From: Sulfurimonas sp. SAG-AH-194-I05
GTDB lineage: Bacteria; Campylobacterota; Campylobacteria; Campylobacterales; Sulfurimonadaceae
Assembly (NCBI RefSeq): GCF_029215955.1
Contig: NZ_JAEMVA010000001.1
Location: 45,957-109,956 of the forward strand
Reading direction: 5' to 3'
DNA: 64,000 bases
Part shown: positions 44,893-53,412 of the stretch, piece by piece
Numbering within the stretch: position 1 is the stretch's first letter
Layout of the letters: each line of letters opens with the position of its first letter
The notes under the pieces: model-generated
What the model was told of the DNA's origin: nothing
The model's database searches: none
What the model saw: the letters and a program-made list of their open reading frames with translations, nothing else
Position numbers and translations under genes: made by a program

Positions 44893-45756
44893 ATGAATTT
44901 TTTAGATGTAAAAACAGATTATGCTTTTAAGAAAGTATTTGGAAGTGAAGATAGTAAAGATAAACTTATGAGTTTTTTAAATGCTCTTGTTTATGAAAAT
45001 AAATCTATAAAAATAAAAGATTTAACAATAGTAGACCCTTATAATGTACCACTGCTTGATGGTATGAAAAATAGTTTTGTAGATATTAAGGCTGTTTTAA
45101 ATGATAACACAAAAGTAATCATAGAAATGCAAGTTCTTAACCATGCAGGATTTGAGAAAAGAGTGTTATATAATCTTGCTAAGAACTACTCAGTACAACT
45201 TAACAAGTCAGAAGACTACCATTTACTTAACCCAGTGATTGCATTAAATATAGTTGATTTTACTATGTTTAAAAATAGTAGTAAAATAATTACAAATTTT
45301 AAACTCTTAGAAAAAGAGGAATTCATAGACTATAGTGACGATATAGAACTCATATTTATAGAATTACCAAAGTTTAAAAAAGAGTTACATGAGCTTAAAA
45401 GTTTAAGTGATGAATGGATATATTTTATTCAAAATGCAGGAAGTTTAGAATACATTCCAAAAAATTTAAACACAACAATTAAAGATTCCCTTGATGTTTT
45501 AAATGAAGCAAACCTAAGTAAAGATGAACTCGAAACACAACATAAAAGAAAAGAGTTTATATCTATACAAAAACTAGCGATACTCAAAGCTACAAATGAT
45601 GGTTTAAGTAAAGGAATCGAGCAGGGAATCGAGCAGGGAATCGAGCAAAGTAAAATAAATATAGCAAAAAATTTACTAGATATTCTTGATGATAAAACAA
45701 TATCTTTAAAAACTGAATTATCTATAGAATTTATAAAATCTTTGAGAGTAGTTTAA
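44893..45756 (+). CDS. Rpn-family PD-(D/E)XK nuclease with three GIEQ repeats
   Basis: A paralogue of the protein at 13.3 kb. ATG 44893 is chosen because AAGGA lies about 9 bases ahead and the sequence then starts MNFLDVKTDYAFKKVFG, as in the relative. The 287 residues have the nuclease core (FVDIKA, VIIEMQV) and, near residue 241, three GIEQ units leading to a tail (INIAKNLLDILDD) almost identical to the first copy's. Repeats of a different sequence but the same length, in the same place, suggest selection for a variable helix. An antiphage role is known for E. coli Rpn; here it is inference. Confidence 0.85.
   Translation: MNFLDVKTDYAFKKVFGSEDSKDKLMSFLNALVYENKSIKIKDLTIVDPYNVPLLDGMKNSFVDIKAVLNDNTKVIIEMQVLNHAGFEKRVLYNLAKNYSVQLNKSEDYHLLNPVIALNIVDFTMFKNSSKIITNFKLLEKEEFIDYSDDIELIFIELPKFKKELHELKSLSDEWIYFIQNAGSLEYIPKNLNTTIKDSLDVLNEANLSKDELETQHKRKEFISIQKLAILKATNDGLSKGIEQGIEQGIEQSKINIAKNLLDILDDKTISLKTELSIEFIKSLRVV
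45613..45648 (+). repeat. Three 12-base tandem repeats (GIEQ) in the second Rpn gene
   Basis: GGAATCGAGCAG twice, then GGAATCGAGCAA. Each unit encodes Gly-Ile-Glu-Gln and keeps the frame. The first Rpn gene has seven 12-base GMEK units at the same point. Confidence 0.9.
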
Positions 45757-45776
45757 AGAAGTATTGAAAGAGATGG

Positions 45777-45797
45777 GCATGTGGAAAATCCACATGC
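45777..45797. terminator. Inverted pair of the RCATGTGGA motif forming a terminator-like hairpin
   Basis: GCATGTGGA-AAA-TCCACATGC is a perfect 9 bp stem lying in the 50-base gap between two convergent genes (rpn and hpf). A GAGGTTTTT tract follows on the plus strand; the minus side has a weak T-tract. Inverted uptake-signal pairs act as terminators in Neisseria and Haemophilus. Confidence 0.8.
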
Positions 45798-45806
45798 TTG
45801 AGGTTT

Positions 45807-46340
45807 TTAATAAAGTCCGAATTTCCCATCGTCACGTTTGTAAAGTACACGTGTTTTGTCTTCATGGTCTATAAATATTTCAAACATTTTAGTAGATTCT
45901 TTTAAGTCATTAAGTACATCTTCCACTTCTCTTGGTTTGTAAAGTGCTAATTCAACTGGAACGATTTCATCTTCCATTTCGAGTGTTGCTGCTTTTACAT
46001 CGGCACTTTCAGATTTTACTTCATTAAGACCGACTTTATGGTGTCCTGAGTCTTTGTCATGCATTCTTCGCATTGCTTTTTGAGCACGTGATGTTGCTTT
46101 GTCTATAGCTGCATATAAGTCATCGTCATTTTGTTTAATAATTATTGAATTTTTGTGTGCAAGGGTAATAACAAATTCAACAACTGAATGCTCTTTACCT
46201 TTTTTTGTTTGCGTACTTGCAACAACATTTACAGAGATGATATCTAAGTTGAATTTACTTAGTGTTTCAATTGAAGTTGTCATGTGAGCTTTAATAGCAT
46301 CTGTTAGTTCTAAATGTCTTCCTGTAAGAGAAATATTCAT
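45807..46340 (-). CDS. hpf: Ribosome hibernation promoting factor, long form
   Basis: The 177-residue protein is the long HPF that dimerises 70S ribosomes into inactive 100S particles in starvation. The N-terminal S30AE domain (MNISLTGRHLELTDAIKAHM to AQKAMRRMHD, about 1-95) binds the decoding site; a charged linker leads to the C-terminal dimerisation domain (ALYKPREVEDVLNDLKESTKMFEIFID). It is expected in the cytoplasm. It has its own promoter (TATAAT at 46369-46374, minus strand) and AAAGGA before the ATG. Confidence 0.96.
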   Translation of the reverse strand: MNISLTGRHLELTDAIKAHMTTSIETLSKFNLDIISVNVVASTQTKKGKEHSVVEFVITLAHKNSIIIKQNDDDLYAAIDKATSRAQKAMRRMHDKDSGHHKVGLNEVKSESADVKAATLEMEDEIVPVELALYKPREVEDVLNDLKESTKMFEIFIDHEDKTRVLYKRDDGKFGLY

Positions 46341-46368
46341 AAAAAATCCTTTGTTTGGTGTATGAATT

Positions 46369-46374
46369 ATTATA
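46369..46374 (-). promoter_or_regulatory. -10 box of hpf
   Basis: TATAAT on the minus strand, preceded by TGT, 29 bases before the hpf ATG. No heat-shock or stringent control motif is obvious. Confidence 0.55.
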
Positions 46375-46395
46375 ACACGAAATCATTTACAAAGG

Positions 46396-46860
46396 CTAAA
46401 GTTTTTGAATACTTCTTCTAAAATAGCGTATCGGTTCGGTAGTGATACTTATGTCATCAACACTCACAGTAATGTCCATTAATACTGAACCATTTTGCTC
46501 ATCGGTTGTTATGGATGATGCATACATTTTACCAGCACACGAAGCAGGTGGGTTTTCATAGATATAGAGAATACTAATGTTAATATCATAGTAGTCTTGT
46601 TTAAAATTAAGTGTCGTTATATTGCACGGGTTCGTTGTATTATTATCTTGAGATATTCTAAGGAGCGCGTACTCAGCAGCACTTTTAGAGAGTAAAATAG
46701 ACTGCTCATGTGTATATAAATCGATACTTCTTTTTGTTGTTTGCGTACTTAAGGATAACCCTAAAGCCATAATACTCGCAATTGCAACGATGACTATGAG
46801 AGCCATAATCATAGCAATACCCTTTCTCATAGGTTTTAGTAAATCGTTTTTTCTTTGCAT
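46396..46860 (-). CDS. PilX-like type IV pseudopilin
   Basis: The ATG at 46860 is supported by AGGAGG nine bases upstream. The 154-residue protein has a basic leader, then MRKGIAMIMALIVIVAIASIMALGL, the hydrophobic first helix of PilX-type minor pilins, and a mainly beta C-terminal part with two cysteines that may form a disulfide (CNITTLN, SCAGKM). Its start is inside the end of the preceding prepilin gene (25 bases overlap). It is the last gene of the operon and would prime pilus assembly. Cleavage by prepilin peptidase after the Gly is inferred. Confidence 0.65.
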   Translation of the reverse strand: MQRKNDLLKPMRKGIAMIMALIVIVAIASIMALGLSLSTQTTKRSIDLYTHEQSILLSKSAAEYALLRISQDNNTTNPCNITTLNFKQDYYDINISILYIYENPPASCAGKMYASSITTDEQNGSVLMDITVSVDDISITTEPIRYFRRSIQKL

Positions 46861-47723
46861 AGAGAATAGCCTCCTGTAGATGAACCATCTATAATATCAC
46901 TTTTTACACATACTTGAATTTTAACGATGGAGCCTATTGCCATAAACTGAAAAGTATCTACGTTTTGCATAAGTAGTTGACCTTTCCCATCTGCAGCATA
47001 GTTCTCTCCATTCCACGGTTGGTAATCATAGTAAAATGTTAGGTTTCCATCACTTGAATGGACAATGGCATTTGCAGTCCATGCGAGTTTATAATACTCG
47101 TATACCTCAGTAAACGAACCTGTAGCAGGAGCAGGGGTAAAAGTTGTGTCAGTAGCACTATTTACAGGATGCATTGTCTGGTTTTGGTCAGTTATAGCTC
47201 CTGCGTATCCATAGCCTGTGTAAATATCACTACTTGAACCAACAAAATAAAGAGCAACATCATTAATACCACTTCCGGAATCTGAGAGTATATCTATAAG
47301 AGTATTTAAGGCAGTTGTATTTGTCTCAGGTGAGACGAGTAGGTCTTTATTTCCAGCACCAATTTCGTTGCCTATATCAGCTATACCACTCCAGTAAGGT
47401 AGGGAGTCTCCTCTAAAACCATCAATGTCACTTGCTATCCACTCGAGTACATTGTATTCACTACCACTCGCACTAGCTAAGGCTGTATACGAAGCATTAG
47501 AATCTACCTTTGCGATAATAGAATCTTTAATTCTGTACTGTAATCTAGCTGCAATAAATTCAATAGCACTTGTACTGTTAGCTTGAAGTGAATGATTTAC
47601 GCTTGTGTATATAAAACTTCTATATGCTTGGGCTAAAAATTCTACTCCAAACTTTCCGATGATTCCCATGATAACAATTACAAAAATAAGTTCCAACATA
47701 GTAAAAGCATTACGTAATTTCAT
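46836..47723 (-). CDS. Prepilin-type protein, PilW/PulJ-like
   Basis: The 295-residue protein begins with the prepilin cleavage and methylation motif (NAFTMLELIFVIVIMGIIGKFG), where cleavage before the Phe and Glu at position 5 are typical, though the residue before it is Ala rather than Gly. The long C-terminal part is beta-rich and has two cysteines near the end (CVKSDI, SLCKEK). It is probably a minor pseudopilin of a type IV pilus or MSHA-like system. Its ATG overlaps the previous gene's stop by 4 bases (ATGA). Confidence 0.8.
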   Translation of the reverse strand: MKLRNAFTMLELIFVIVIMGIIGKFGVEFLAQAYRSFIYTSVNHSLQANSTSAIEFIAARLQYRIKDSIIAKVDSNASYTALASASGSEYNVLEWIASDIDGFRGDSLPYWSGIADIGNEIGAGNKDLLVSPETNTTALNTLIDILSDSGSGINDVALYFVGSSSDIYTGYGYAGAITDQNQTMHPVNSATDTTFTPAPATGSFTEVYEYYKLAWTANAIVHSSDGNLTFYYDYQPWNGENYAADGKGQLLMQNVDTFQFMAIGSIVKIQVCVKSDIIDGSSTGGYSLCKEKTIY

Positions 47724-48349
47724 TCGTAGGTCCTTTTATAGTAGTCGATTTCACCGATATTAGAGCTATATGTATCGAGTTGTACAACATTTTTAGGAGG
47801 TGTTACACTTTGGTCAGAAATAATTACTCGAATTTTTTTTATATTTGGATTTGCGATAAGAGATGCACCAAAGAGTGCATTAGGCGTTACAGTTATAGAA
47901 CTTGAGTATTCTTTTTTATATCCAGTACTTGATGTTGCATCTCCAATATAAATGGATTCATTAGCATGTGAAAGATCATCTAAGTCATTGATGTTTGCAT
48001 CGCTTGTATTTGTAGCTGGGAGTGCGGTAAAGTTCCCATCGGTACATCTTCTGTGGTAGGGTTGGTTTATATGACCATAACGTTTTTTAGTTACAGGGTC
48101 GCAGTCCGTATTTGATGTCCAAACAACACGAGAAAGAGGACTGTTACCCTCCATGGAACTTGCATCCCAGTAAAAGGTTACAATTTGGTTGAGTTCAGTT
48201 GAAGCTGCAAAAATCGCTTCTTGCACTAAAGAATTTTCGATATTTTTAGAAGTAATTTGACTCATCATAGGAAGAGAGAGCATTGCAATTGAGATGATAA
48301 CTATGGCAAAAATAAGCTCTATCATAGTAAAGGCATAACGTCTTACCAT
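47720..48349 (-). CDS. Prepilin-type protein, PilV/PulI-like
   Basis: The 209-residue protein has the motif RRYAFTMIELIFAIVIISIAMLSLPMM at its N-terminus, with Glu5 of the mature pilin and an Ala rather than Gly before the cleavage site. Two Cys residues (TDCDPVTKKR, HRRCTDG) may form a disulfide. It follows the MshQ-like gene with a 7-base overlap and precedes the PilW-like gene, so the four genes form one operon that makes a minor-pilin tip complex. Confidence 0.8.
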   Translation of the reverse strand: MVRRYAFTMIELIFAIVIISIAMLSLPMMSQITSKNIENSLVQEAIFAASTELNQIVTFYWDASSMEGNSPLSRVVWTSNTDCDPVTKKRYGHINQPYHRRCTDGNFTALPATNTSDANINDLDDLSHANESIYIGDATSSTGYKKEYSSSITVTPNALFGASLIANPNIKKIRVIISDQSVTPPKNVVQLDTYSSNIGEIDYYKRTYE

Positions 48350-51300
48350 CTACTTCTCCTATTTGTTCCATCTGCTGCTTTTCGTTTTGTTGTAACATTA
48401 GCAGCGTCTGTACCATTCCACTGTGTGTTTGTACCTTCAAATTCTACTTCAAATTCGTTATTTGTTGCATTCATTTTATACTTATTATAGAGAAGCCAAC
48501 CTGAGGCTTTATTTTTCATTGTAGTTTTGTAAGGGTTTCCCTTTGTTCCGTCATAGTCAAGACGAACAAAATCTTGATGATTACCACTTGGTCCAATGTC
48601 TGGAGTGACTGCAGTTTGTCCATTTTTTTGTACAACATCCCCCGCACTTCCAAAACTACTAGAATGGTTTGTATTTACAAACCATCGAGGGTCATCAATA
48701 TACGTAGAACTTGTAGCATTTTGGAGTAAGTTTTTATTGCACGTATTCCCTTCACAGTATACTTCATAATAAATAAATGCTGATTGATCCGTGTTGTTTT
48801 GAAATCTGCTACGAGGTATATTTGTGCGACCATAGTAATGCTTTATGCTAAAACTAGCATTTAAGTCTTTTGTTCCTTGCGTTGTTTTATTGCTTAGTGC
48901 ATCTGCGTTAAAAGTACAGTCGTTGAGAGCATCTGTGCATGTGACATTATAGGAATTAAATGTCACTTCTTGAGGATTAACCGAATTATTCGTTTCTCTT
49001 GTGTAGTTAAGATTTAAAATTGTACGTGCGCTACCTTCAAGGGTTTGAGGAAAGTCTGCAGTTAAGAGTGTAATGGCATTGTTTGTATTGTTTAAATCAT
49101 TTGTATTATTTTTAATACGCGTACCATCAAGGTTAAAGGTCTGCAAGTTGTATTGGTAGGCTACTGGTAAAAGTACTGTTGATTTATTTACATCTATACG
49201 CACTGGTTTTGCATAACAGTTGTTTACAAAATTACTGAGTGTGCCATTGTCCTCTCCTTGTGCTTCAATATTTCCATTGAGATGGTAAGACATGTTTGTA
49301 TCACTTAGGACACGTATATCTGCCATATAAATATAAGAGTTTGCATTTACATTTTCGTGGTTGAGTCCTACAGTTGGTGTTATAGTAGTAAGCGCAAACT
49401 TGTAAGGATGGGCGGAAAGATTTAAATCAGTATAGCTTAAGTTAGAGTCTATAGAACCCACATGTTGTGAGTTGATACTACACCCATTCAGGCTATCTGC
49501 ATTTGTCGTTTGTGCTACAAAAGAACTTCCAAGCACGCAGTCCGAACCAGATAAGAAATAATTACGACTATGATGTGACTGTTCAATACTGTCGATATTT
49601 GTCCACGATGTGTCTTCTAGATGTAAGAGATAGTCACCGACTTGGGGTAGAGGAGTTGTGCTTTGTGCTTCTCCATTTATAAAAACAACATTCAAAGGGT
49701 GGTCAGCTGTATCATTACATCCTGTCGTGACTTGTCCACTTCTTGGTGCCCATTTTAAATGAGAACTTGTCCCTGCATCAAGGTTGAAAGATGTTGTATA
49801 TCCTAGAGATGCGGCGTTGTTTGTATGGGTTGTAGCATTTATATCTAAGGTATAATCATAACCTGCTGCAAGATCAATTCTTGCTTGAGTGGGGGAGCTA
49901 ACACCTGTGTAGTTATTTGTTAGTTTTACTGTTTTGTCTTGCATATTGAGTAAAAATGCTTCAGGACGAATAGCGAAGTTGTCTCTTGCACATGTAAGTT
50001 TTGTAGATATTCCATAAATGCATTCCATACATGTGGAAAGTGCTGCTTTATTCATAGCAGAGTTAAACGATGTTCCCGCATTACTGCACCACTGTGCAAC
50101 CATATCGTTTCCATTTGAAATATCAGTTGCGCATTCACCAATTTTTACAGCATCGTCAAAGTTGGCTACATTCCATCTTAATTCACCATTATCACTTATG
50201 GATTCGAGCTGTAAAAGGTTGTCATTAGCACCACTTACATTGTAGCTTATACGAAGTGCTACATTTTTTCTCGCTGTCTTATAAAAGTCAGGGTTATTTG
50301 TTTCTAGTGGAGTGACTCCGTTACCATTTATAATGACCCAACTTCTATCACTGATGGCATTTCCAACTTCACTACAAGAAGCACTTGTATCATGAAAAGC
50401 ATCAAGATCAAGCATATCGACACCAACAACAGTGACAATACCGTCTATAATAGTATGCAAGTCGCTGCTGTTAGCATCTATAGTAGTTACAGCTAGATTT
50501 GCTTCCCTTTGTGTTACTTGTGTATTAATGTTGTAGTTATAATTATTATGCGAGGTATAGTACTCTTCTTCTATGATGTTAAAAATGGTATACACTGGGT
50601 CAAAGGCACTATCCCCTCCGCCACATATAGGAATTTCTGCATCAATTAAACTTGAACGGTTAATGGTTACAGATTCATTTTGCGAAAGAGGAATAGTTAG
50701 GTCGTAGTTTAAGCGTACTTGTATAGGTAAGAAAAGTGTAGAAACGAGAGGGTCTATGGAAAAATAGGTATAAAAGTACTCATAAGAATTAAAAGAATTT
50801 ATAGGGGTGTTTTTCACAAAACTATCACTAACATTAAGGAGAGAATCATTGAGCTTTGTTCTAAAAACCTCTTGAGGCTGAATAACCCATACACTTTCCC
50901 TCTTATAAGTAGCCTGGGAAGTATTTAAATCAAGTACATCTACGGTGACATTACTTGCTGTTATTTCAGACTCTCTTGTATTTCTAAAGTACATGGAAAC
51001 TTCTAAAGGTTTAGAAGGGTCATTTGGAATTACCGCACCATTAATAAAGGGACCATTAAGAGGGTCATACCCTTCTGTTAAATAAATATCATTTTGTTTA
51101 TATGCATAATCGTAACAAATATCAGGTTCTCTTAATCCGTTTATTTTATTAATAAAAACACCTGAATCCCATTGAGAATCTCCTGTGTCCGCTAGTGCCA
51201 TTTTAAAATGGTATGTGAGACCTGGGGTTAGGTTGTCAAGGGTTGCATGAAGCGTTTTTGTAAGACCGTCATACTCTACTTGAACTGGTTTTGGGTTTAC

Positions 51301-52365
51301 TGTATTGTCAATAAAAAAGGCAGACTTTGTAGCGTCCCATGAAGTTCCATCTGCGTAATAACCAGCTGTGCCATTGTTTACGTTATTTACAGTTACTGTA
51401 TTGTAGTTATTAATATTATCTATGGTTACATACGTTTGGTTGTCTATAACACGGGCAATATTATATGTTTGCGTTAAGTCACCGCCTGAGATAAAAAAAC
51501 CGAAACTATCGTTAAAGCGTGAGGCTACATACTCGTTATACTCTTCAGAAGCAAATTGATAGTCTATGAGTAGGAGTCTTGTGTTGTCATCGAGCGTAAC
51601 ATCAAACTCAAAAATTACAGGGTTATAAATAGCATTTGAATCAATCGCTTTTAAATCAGCATCATGGTATGTTCCAGAAGGTGTCAGGGAACGACTACCC
51701 GAGTTATTCGTTGTAAAAGACTCGGCGACATCCATACATGTGAGAATTATACCTTCGTCAATCTCTAATCCAACAGCGTTGATAGCATTTGAGAATGTAC
51801 CAACTTGGTGCAGACCACCTTGTGTTACTCCACCATGTGTAAGTACAGGATTCGTAATGGTAATTCCTATCCCTTGGATTTGGGCTGCTAAAACGTCTGC
51901 TGCTACTCCTGCTTGAAATACAAGCGTTGTATCAGAGAATGTAACTACGATATTATCTATATAAACATCTTCAACATTTTTACTTGTATTTGGCTTAATT
52001 TTAATTGTTACTGAACCTGAACTATCAAGTAGGGCAGTGAATGTTTTTGACTCAGTTCCCTTAATTGTATCGTCAATCACTTTATTGTTGTTAACACGTA
52101 TTTCCAAGTCGTCACTATTCTCCCATGTACTTATTTCAGTAGCATCAAGTGTAAACGTGACAGTTTGGTTTGCATAATCTGCAAAGGTAAAAGTTTTTTG
52201 AGCGGTATCGTCTCTGTCTATACGCATTTGATCCAATTCACGGGTGACATTGGTACCAGTCCAACCTTCAAGACTAGAACTAAAGTCATTCGTTTGAAGT
52301 GTGACAGCATGTGAAAAAGTAGAGATAAAAAGAAAAAATATAAGAAGAAAAGGTGAAGACTTCAT
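48343..52365 (-). CDS. Giant exported adhesin, choice-of-anchor L and MshQ-like
   Basis: I choose ATG 52365, after GAGGAG, giving 1340 residues. A signal peptide (SSPFLLIFFLFISTFSHA) is followed by a beta-sandwich domain, then a choice-of-anchor L domain (about 150-430: DVLAAQIQGIGITITNPV, VIFEFDV, LLIDYQFASEEYNEYV), a long Asn/Thr-rich region with paired cysteines, and a C-terminal part resembling the DUF6701/MshQ domain of MSHA pilus clusters. It is the first gene of the pseudopilin operon and is likely exported and held at the pilus tip or surface. The exact ligand is unknown. Confidence 0.75.
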   Translation of the reverse strand: MKSSPFLLIFFLFISTFSHAVTLQTNDFSSSLEGWTGTNVTRELDQMRIDRDDTAQKTFTFADYANQTVTFTLDATEISTWENSDDLEIRVNNNKVIDDTIKGTESKTFTALLDSSGSVTIKIKPNTSKNVEDVYIDNIVVTFSDTTLVFQAGVAADVLAAQIQGIGITITNPVLTHGGVTQGGLHQVGTFSNAINAVGLEIDEGIILTCMDVAESFTTNNSGSRSLTPSGTYHDADLKAIDSNAIYNPVIFEFDVTLDDNTRLLLIDYQFASEEYNEYVASRFNDSFGFFISGGDLTQTYNIARVIDNQTYVTIDNINNYNTVTVNNVNNGTAGYYADGTSWDATKSAFFIDNTVNPKPVQVEYDGLTKTLHATLDNLTPGLTYHFKMALADTGDSQWDSGVFINKINGLREPDICYDYAYKQNDIYLTEGYDPLNGPFINGAVIPNDPSKPLEVSMYFRNTRESEITASNVTVDVLDLNTSQATYKRESVWVIQPQEVFRTKLNDSLLNVSDSFVKNTPINSFNSYEYFYTYFSIDPLVSTLFLPIQVRLNYDLTIPLSQNESVTINRSSLIDAEIPICGGGDSAFDPVYTIFNIIEEEYYTSHNNYNYNINTQVTQREANLAVTTIDANSSDLHTIIDGIVTVVGVDMLDLDAFHDTSASCSEVGNAISDRSWVIINGNGVTPLETNNPDFYKTARKNVALRISYNVSGANDNLLQLESISDNGELRWNVANFDDAVKIGECATDISNGNDMVAQWCSNAGTSFNSAMNKAALSTCMECIYGISTKLTCARDNFAIRPEAFLLNMQDKTVKLTNNYTGVSSPTQARIDLAAGYDYTLDINATTHTNNAASLGYTTSFNLDAGTSSHLKWAPRSGQVTTGCNDTADHPLNVVFINGEAQSTTPLPQVGDYLLHLEDTSWTNIDSIEQSHHSRNYFLSGSDCVLGSSFVAQTTNADSLNGCSINSQHVGSIDSNLSYTDLNLSAHPYKFALTTITPTVGLNHENVNANSYIYMADIRVLSDTNMSYHLNGNIEAQGEDNGTLSNFVNNCYAKPVRIDVNKSTVLLPVAYQYNLQTFNLDGTRIKNNTNDLNNTNNAITLLTADFPQTLEGSARTILNLNYTRETNNSVNPQEVTFNSYNVTCTDALNDCTFNADALSNKTTQGTKDLNASFSIKHYYGRTNIPRSRFQNNTDQSAFIYYEVYCEGNTCNKNLLQNATSSTYIDDPRWFVNTNHSSSFGSAGDVVQKNGQTAVTPDIGPSGNHQDFVRLDYDGTKGNPYKTTMKNKASGWLLYNKYKMNATNNEFEVEFEGTNTQWNGTDAANVTTKRKAADGTNRRSRW

Positions 52366-52477
52366 AATAGACTCCTCATTAAAAAGAATGAATAAGCAAG
52401 CGGGGCTCAACAGCACTTTGTGTTTGTCTTATGTCAATTGTACTCCTTTAATTTTAAAAGTATTCTTAAATTTTCAG

Positions 52478-53236
52478 CTACTTCGACAAAACTTCATAGG
52501 CTTCTAAAATCACTTGAAACTTTTTTGTATAGTCTGAAATCACATCTTCATGTTCTAGGTATACACTATCTGGGTGATATTTTTTTGCTAAAGATTTATA
52601 GTGATTTTTAATTGTTTTGGCATCATCTAACGGTGATACCCCCAATACAAGATATGCGCTTTGGATAGCTGTTATTATTTTTTCTTGTTTTTGGCAAAGG
52701 AAAAATCTTGTCAGATCTTCTTGATTATATATATGTTTGTGAGGGATGTTAATGATTGTATTTGTGTTTATAAAAGTTTTTAATAGGTTTTTGTCTTCTT
52801 GGCTACTAAGGGTTATGCGTAAATAATGCGGCATAATCACTATTTTTGTTTGTAAAAATGTTTTGAGAGCATAGATAATGCTATCACTAGATGGACGTAT
52901 TGTTACATTAATTGTGTGTTTATTGATAACTTTATAGCAAAGTGTATGGAATATTTTTTTCTTTGTAATTATTTTTATTGCTTTATGCTGTCTATGGAGA
53001 AGAGATTCTTTGAGTTTTGGTAGGCTACCGTGTTTTTTTGTATACAAAGAATATAACCATTTTAATAAAAAAGCACGGGAGTGAATGTCTTTATCTGAAG
53101 AAGGAATAATTATAGTATTATCCTGAATTTTACGAGATTGAAAATGGGTGTTAATGAAATTCTGAATATATTCAATACTTATAGTATTGGAGTTTATTTT
53201 TATAATAGTTTCATGAACGCCAAGCAAAATTTGCAT
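52478..53236 (-). CDS. J-domain protein of the DnaJ family
   Basis: The 252-residue protein has a long unique N-terminal part (about 1-185) and a C-terminal J domain (AYLVLGVSPLDDAKTIKNHYKSLAKKYHPDSVYLEHE) with the essential HPD tripeptide and a following helix (KKFQVILEAYEVLSK). J-domain proteins activate Hsp70 ATPase. The C-terminal location and absence of the Gly/Phe and zinc parts class it as type III, with a client-specific N-terminus that I do not recognise. The gene overlaps no other. The 176-base gap to the chemosensory operon contains divergent promoters. Confidence 0.85.
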   Translation of the reverse strand: MQILLGVHETIIKINSNTISIEYIQNFINTHFQSRKIQDNTIIIPSSDKDIHSRAFLLKWLYSLYTKKHGSLPKLKESLLHRQHKAIKIITKKKIFHTLCYKVINKHTINVTIRPSSDSIIYALKTFLQTKIVIMPHYLRITLSSQEDKNLLKTFINTNTIINIPHKHIYNQEDLTRFFLCQKQEKIITAIQSAYLVLGVSPLDDAKTIKNHYKSLAKKYHPDSVYLEHEDVISDYTKKFQVILEAYEVLSK

Positions 53237-53297
53237 ATAAACTTCTTTTTTATAAGTTGTATGAGCAAAATATATACCATAATAATTTTTATGTTCC

Positions 53298-53303
53298 TAT
53301 AAT
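53298..53303 (+). promoter_or_regulatory. -10 box upstream of the chemosensory operon
   Basis: A TATAAT 110 bases ahead of the first gene. Another AT-rich box (TAATAT near 53378) is closer. Which one is used is uncertain; AGGA precedes the first ATG. Confidence 0.35.
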
Positions 53304-53412
53304 GCCTAGAAATAGCTCTATTTATATAAATATAACTAATAAATAATTTTTTAAGTTTTAATACTAGTCTAAAAGAGTAATATAGTTGATATTAAATTAA
53401 CTAGGATTATGT

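Larger units (their letters stand above)
383..50037. repeat. Dispersed 9-mer RCATGTGGA / TCCACATGY, 27 copies
   Basis: By hand count the left coordinates are, as RCATGTGGA: 2515, 2928, 9403, 15645, 19183, 20547, 26931, 28344, 33645, 33833, 34187, 36184, 38118, 45777, 50029; as TCCACATGY: 383, 2742, 3923, 8295, 15513, 18794, 26406, 30112, 36920, 42285, 42778, 45789. Two further CATGTGGA copies have a 5' C (32701, 33811). A rough base-composition estimate for CATGTGGA in this length is one to two. The element is discussed in the findings. Confidence 0.75.

Noticed and set aside
2515..50037. The 9-mer as Chi, KOPS or a matS-like site
   Set aside because: Orientation is mixed (15 versus 12) without a clear strand bias; a Chi or KOPS motif should be skewed. 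Only a genome-wide map can exclude it.
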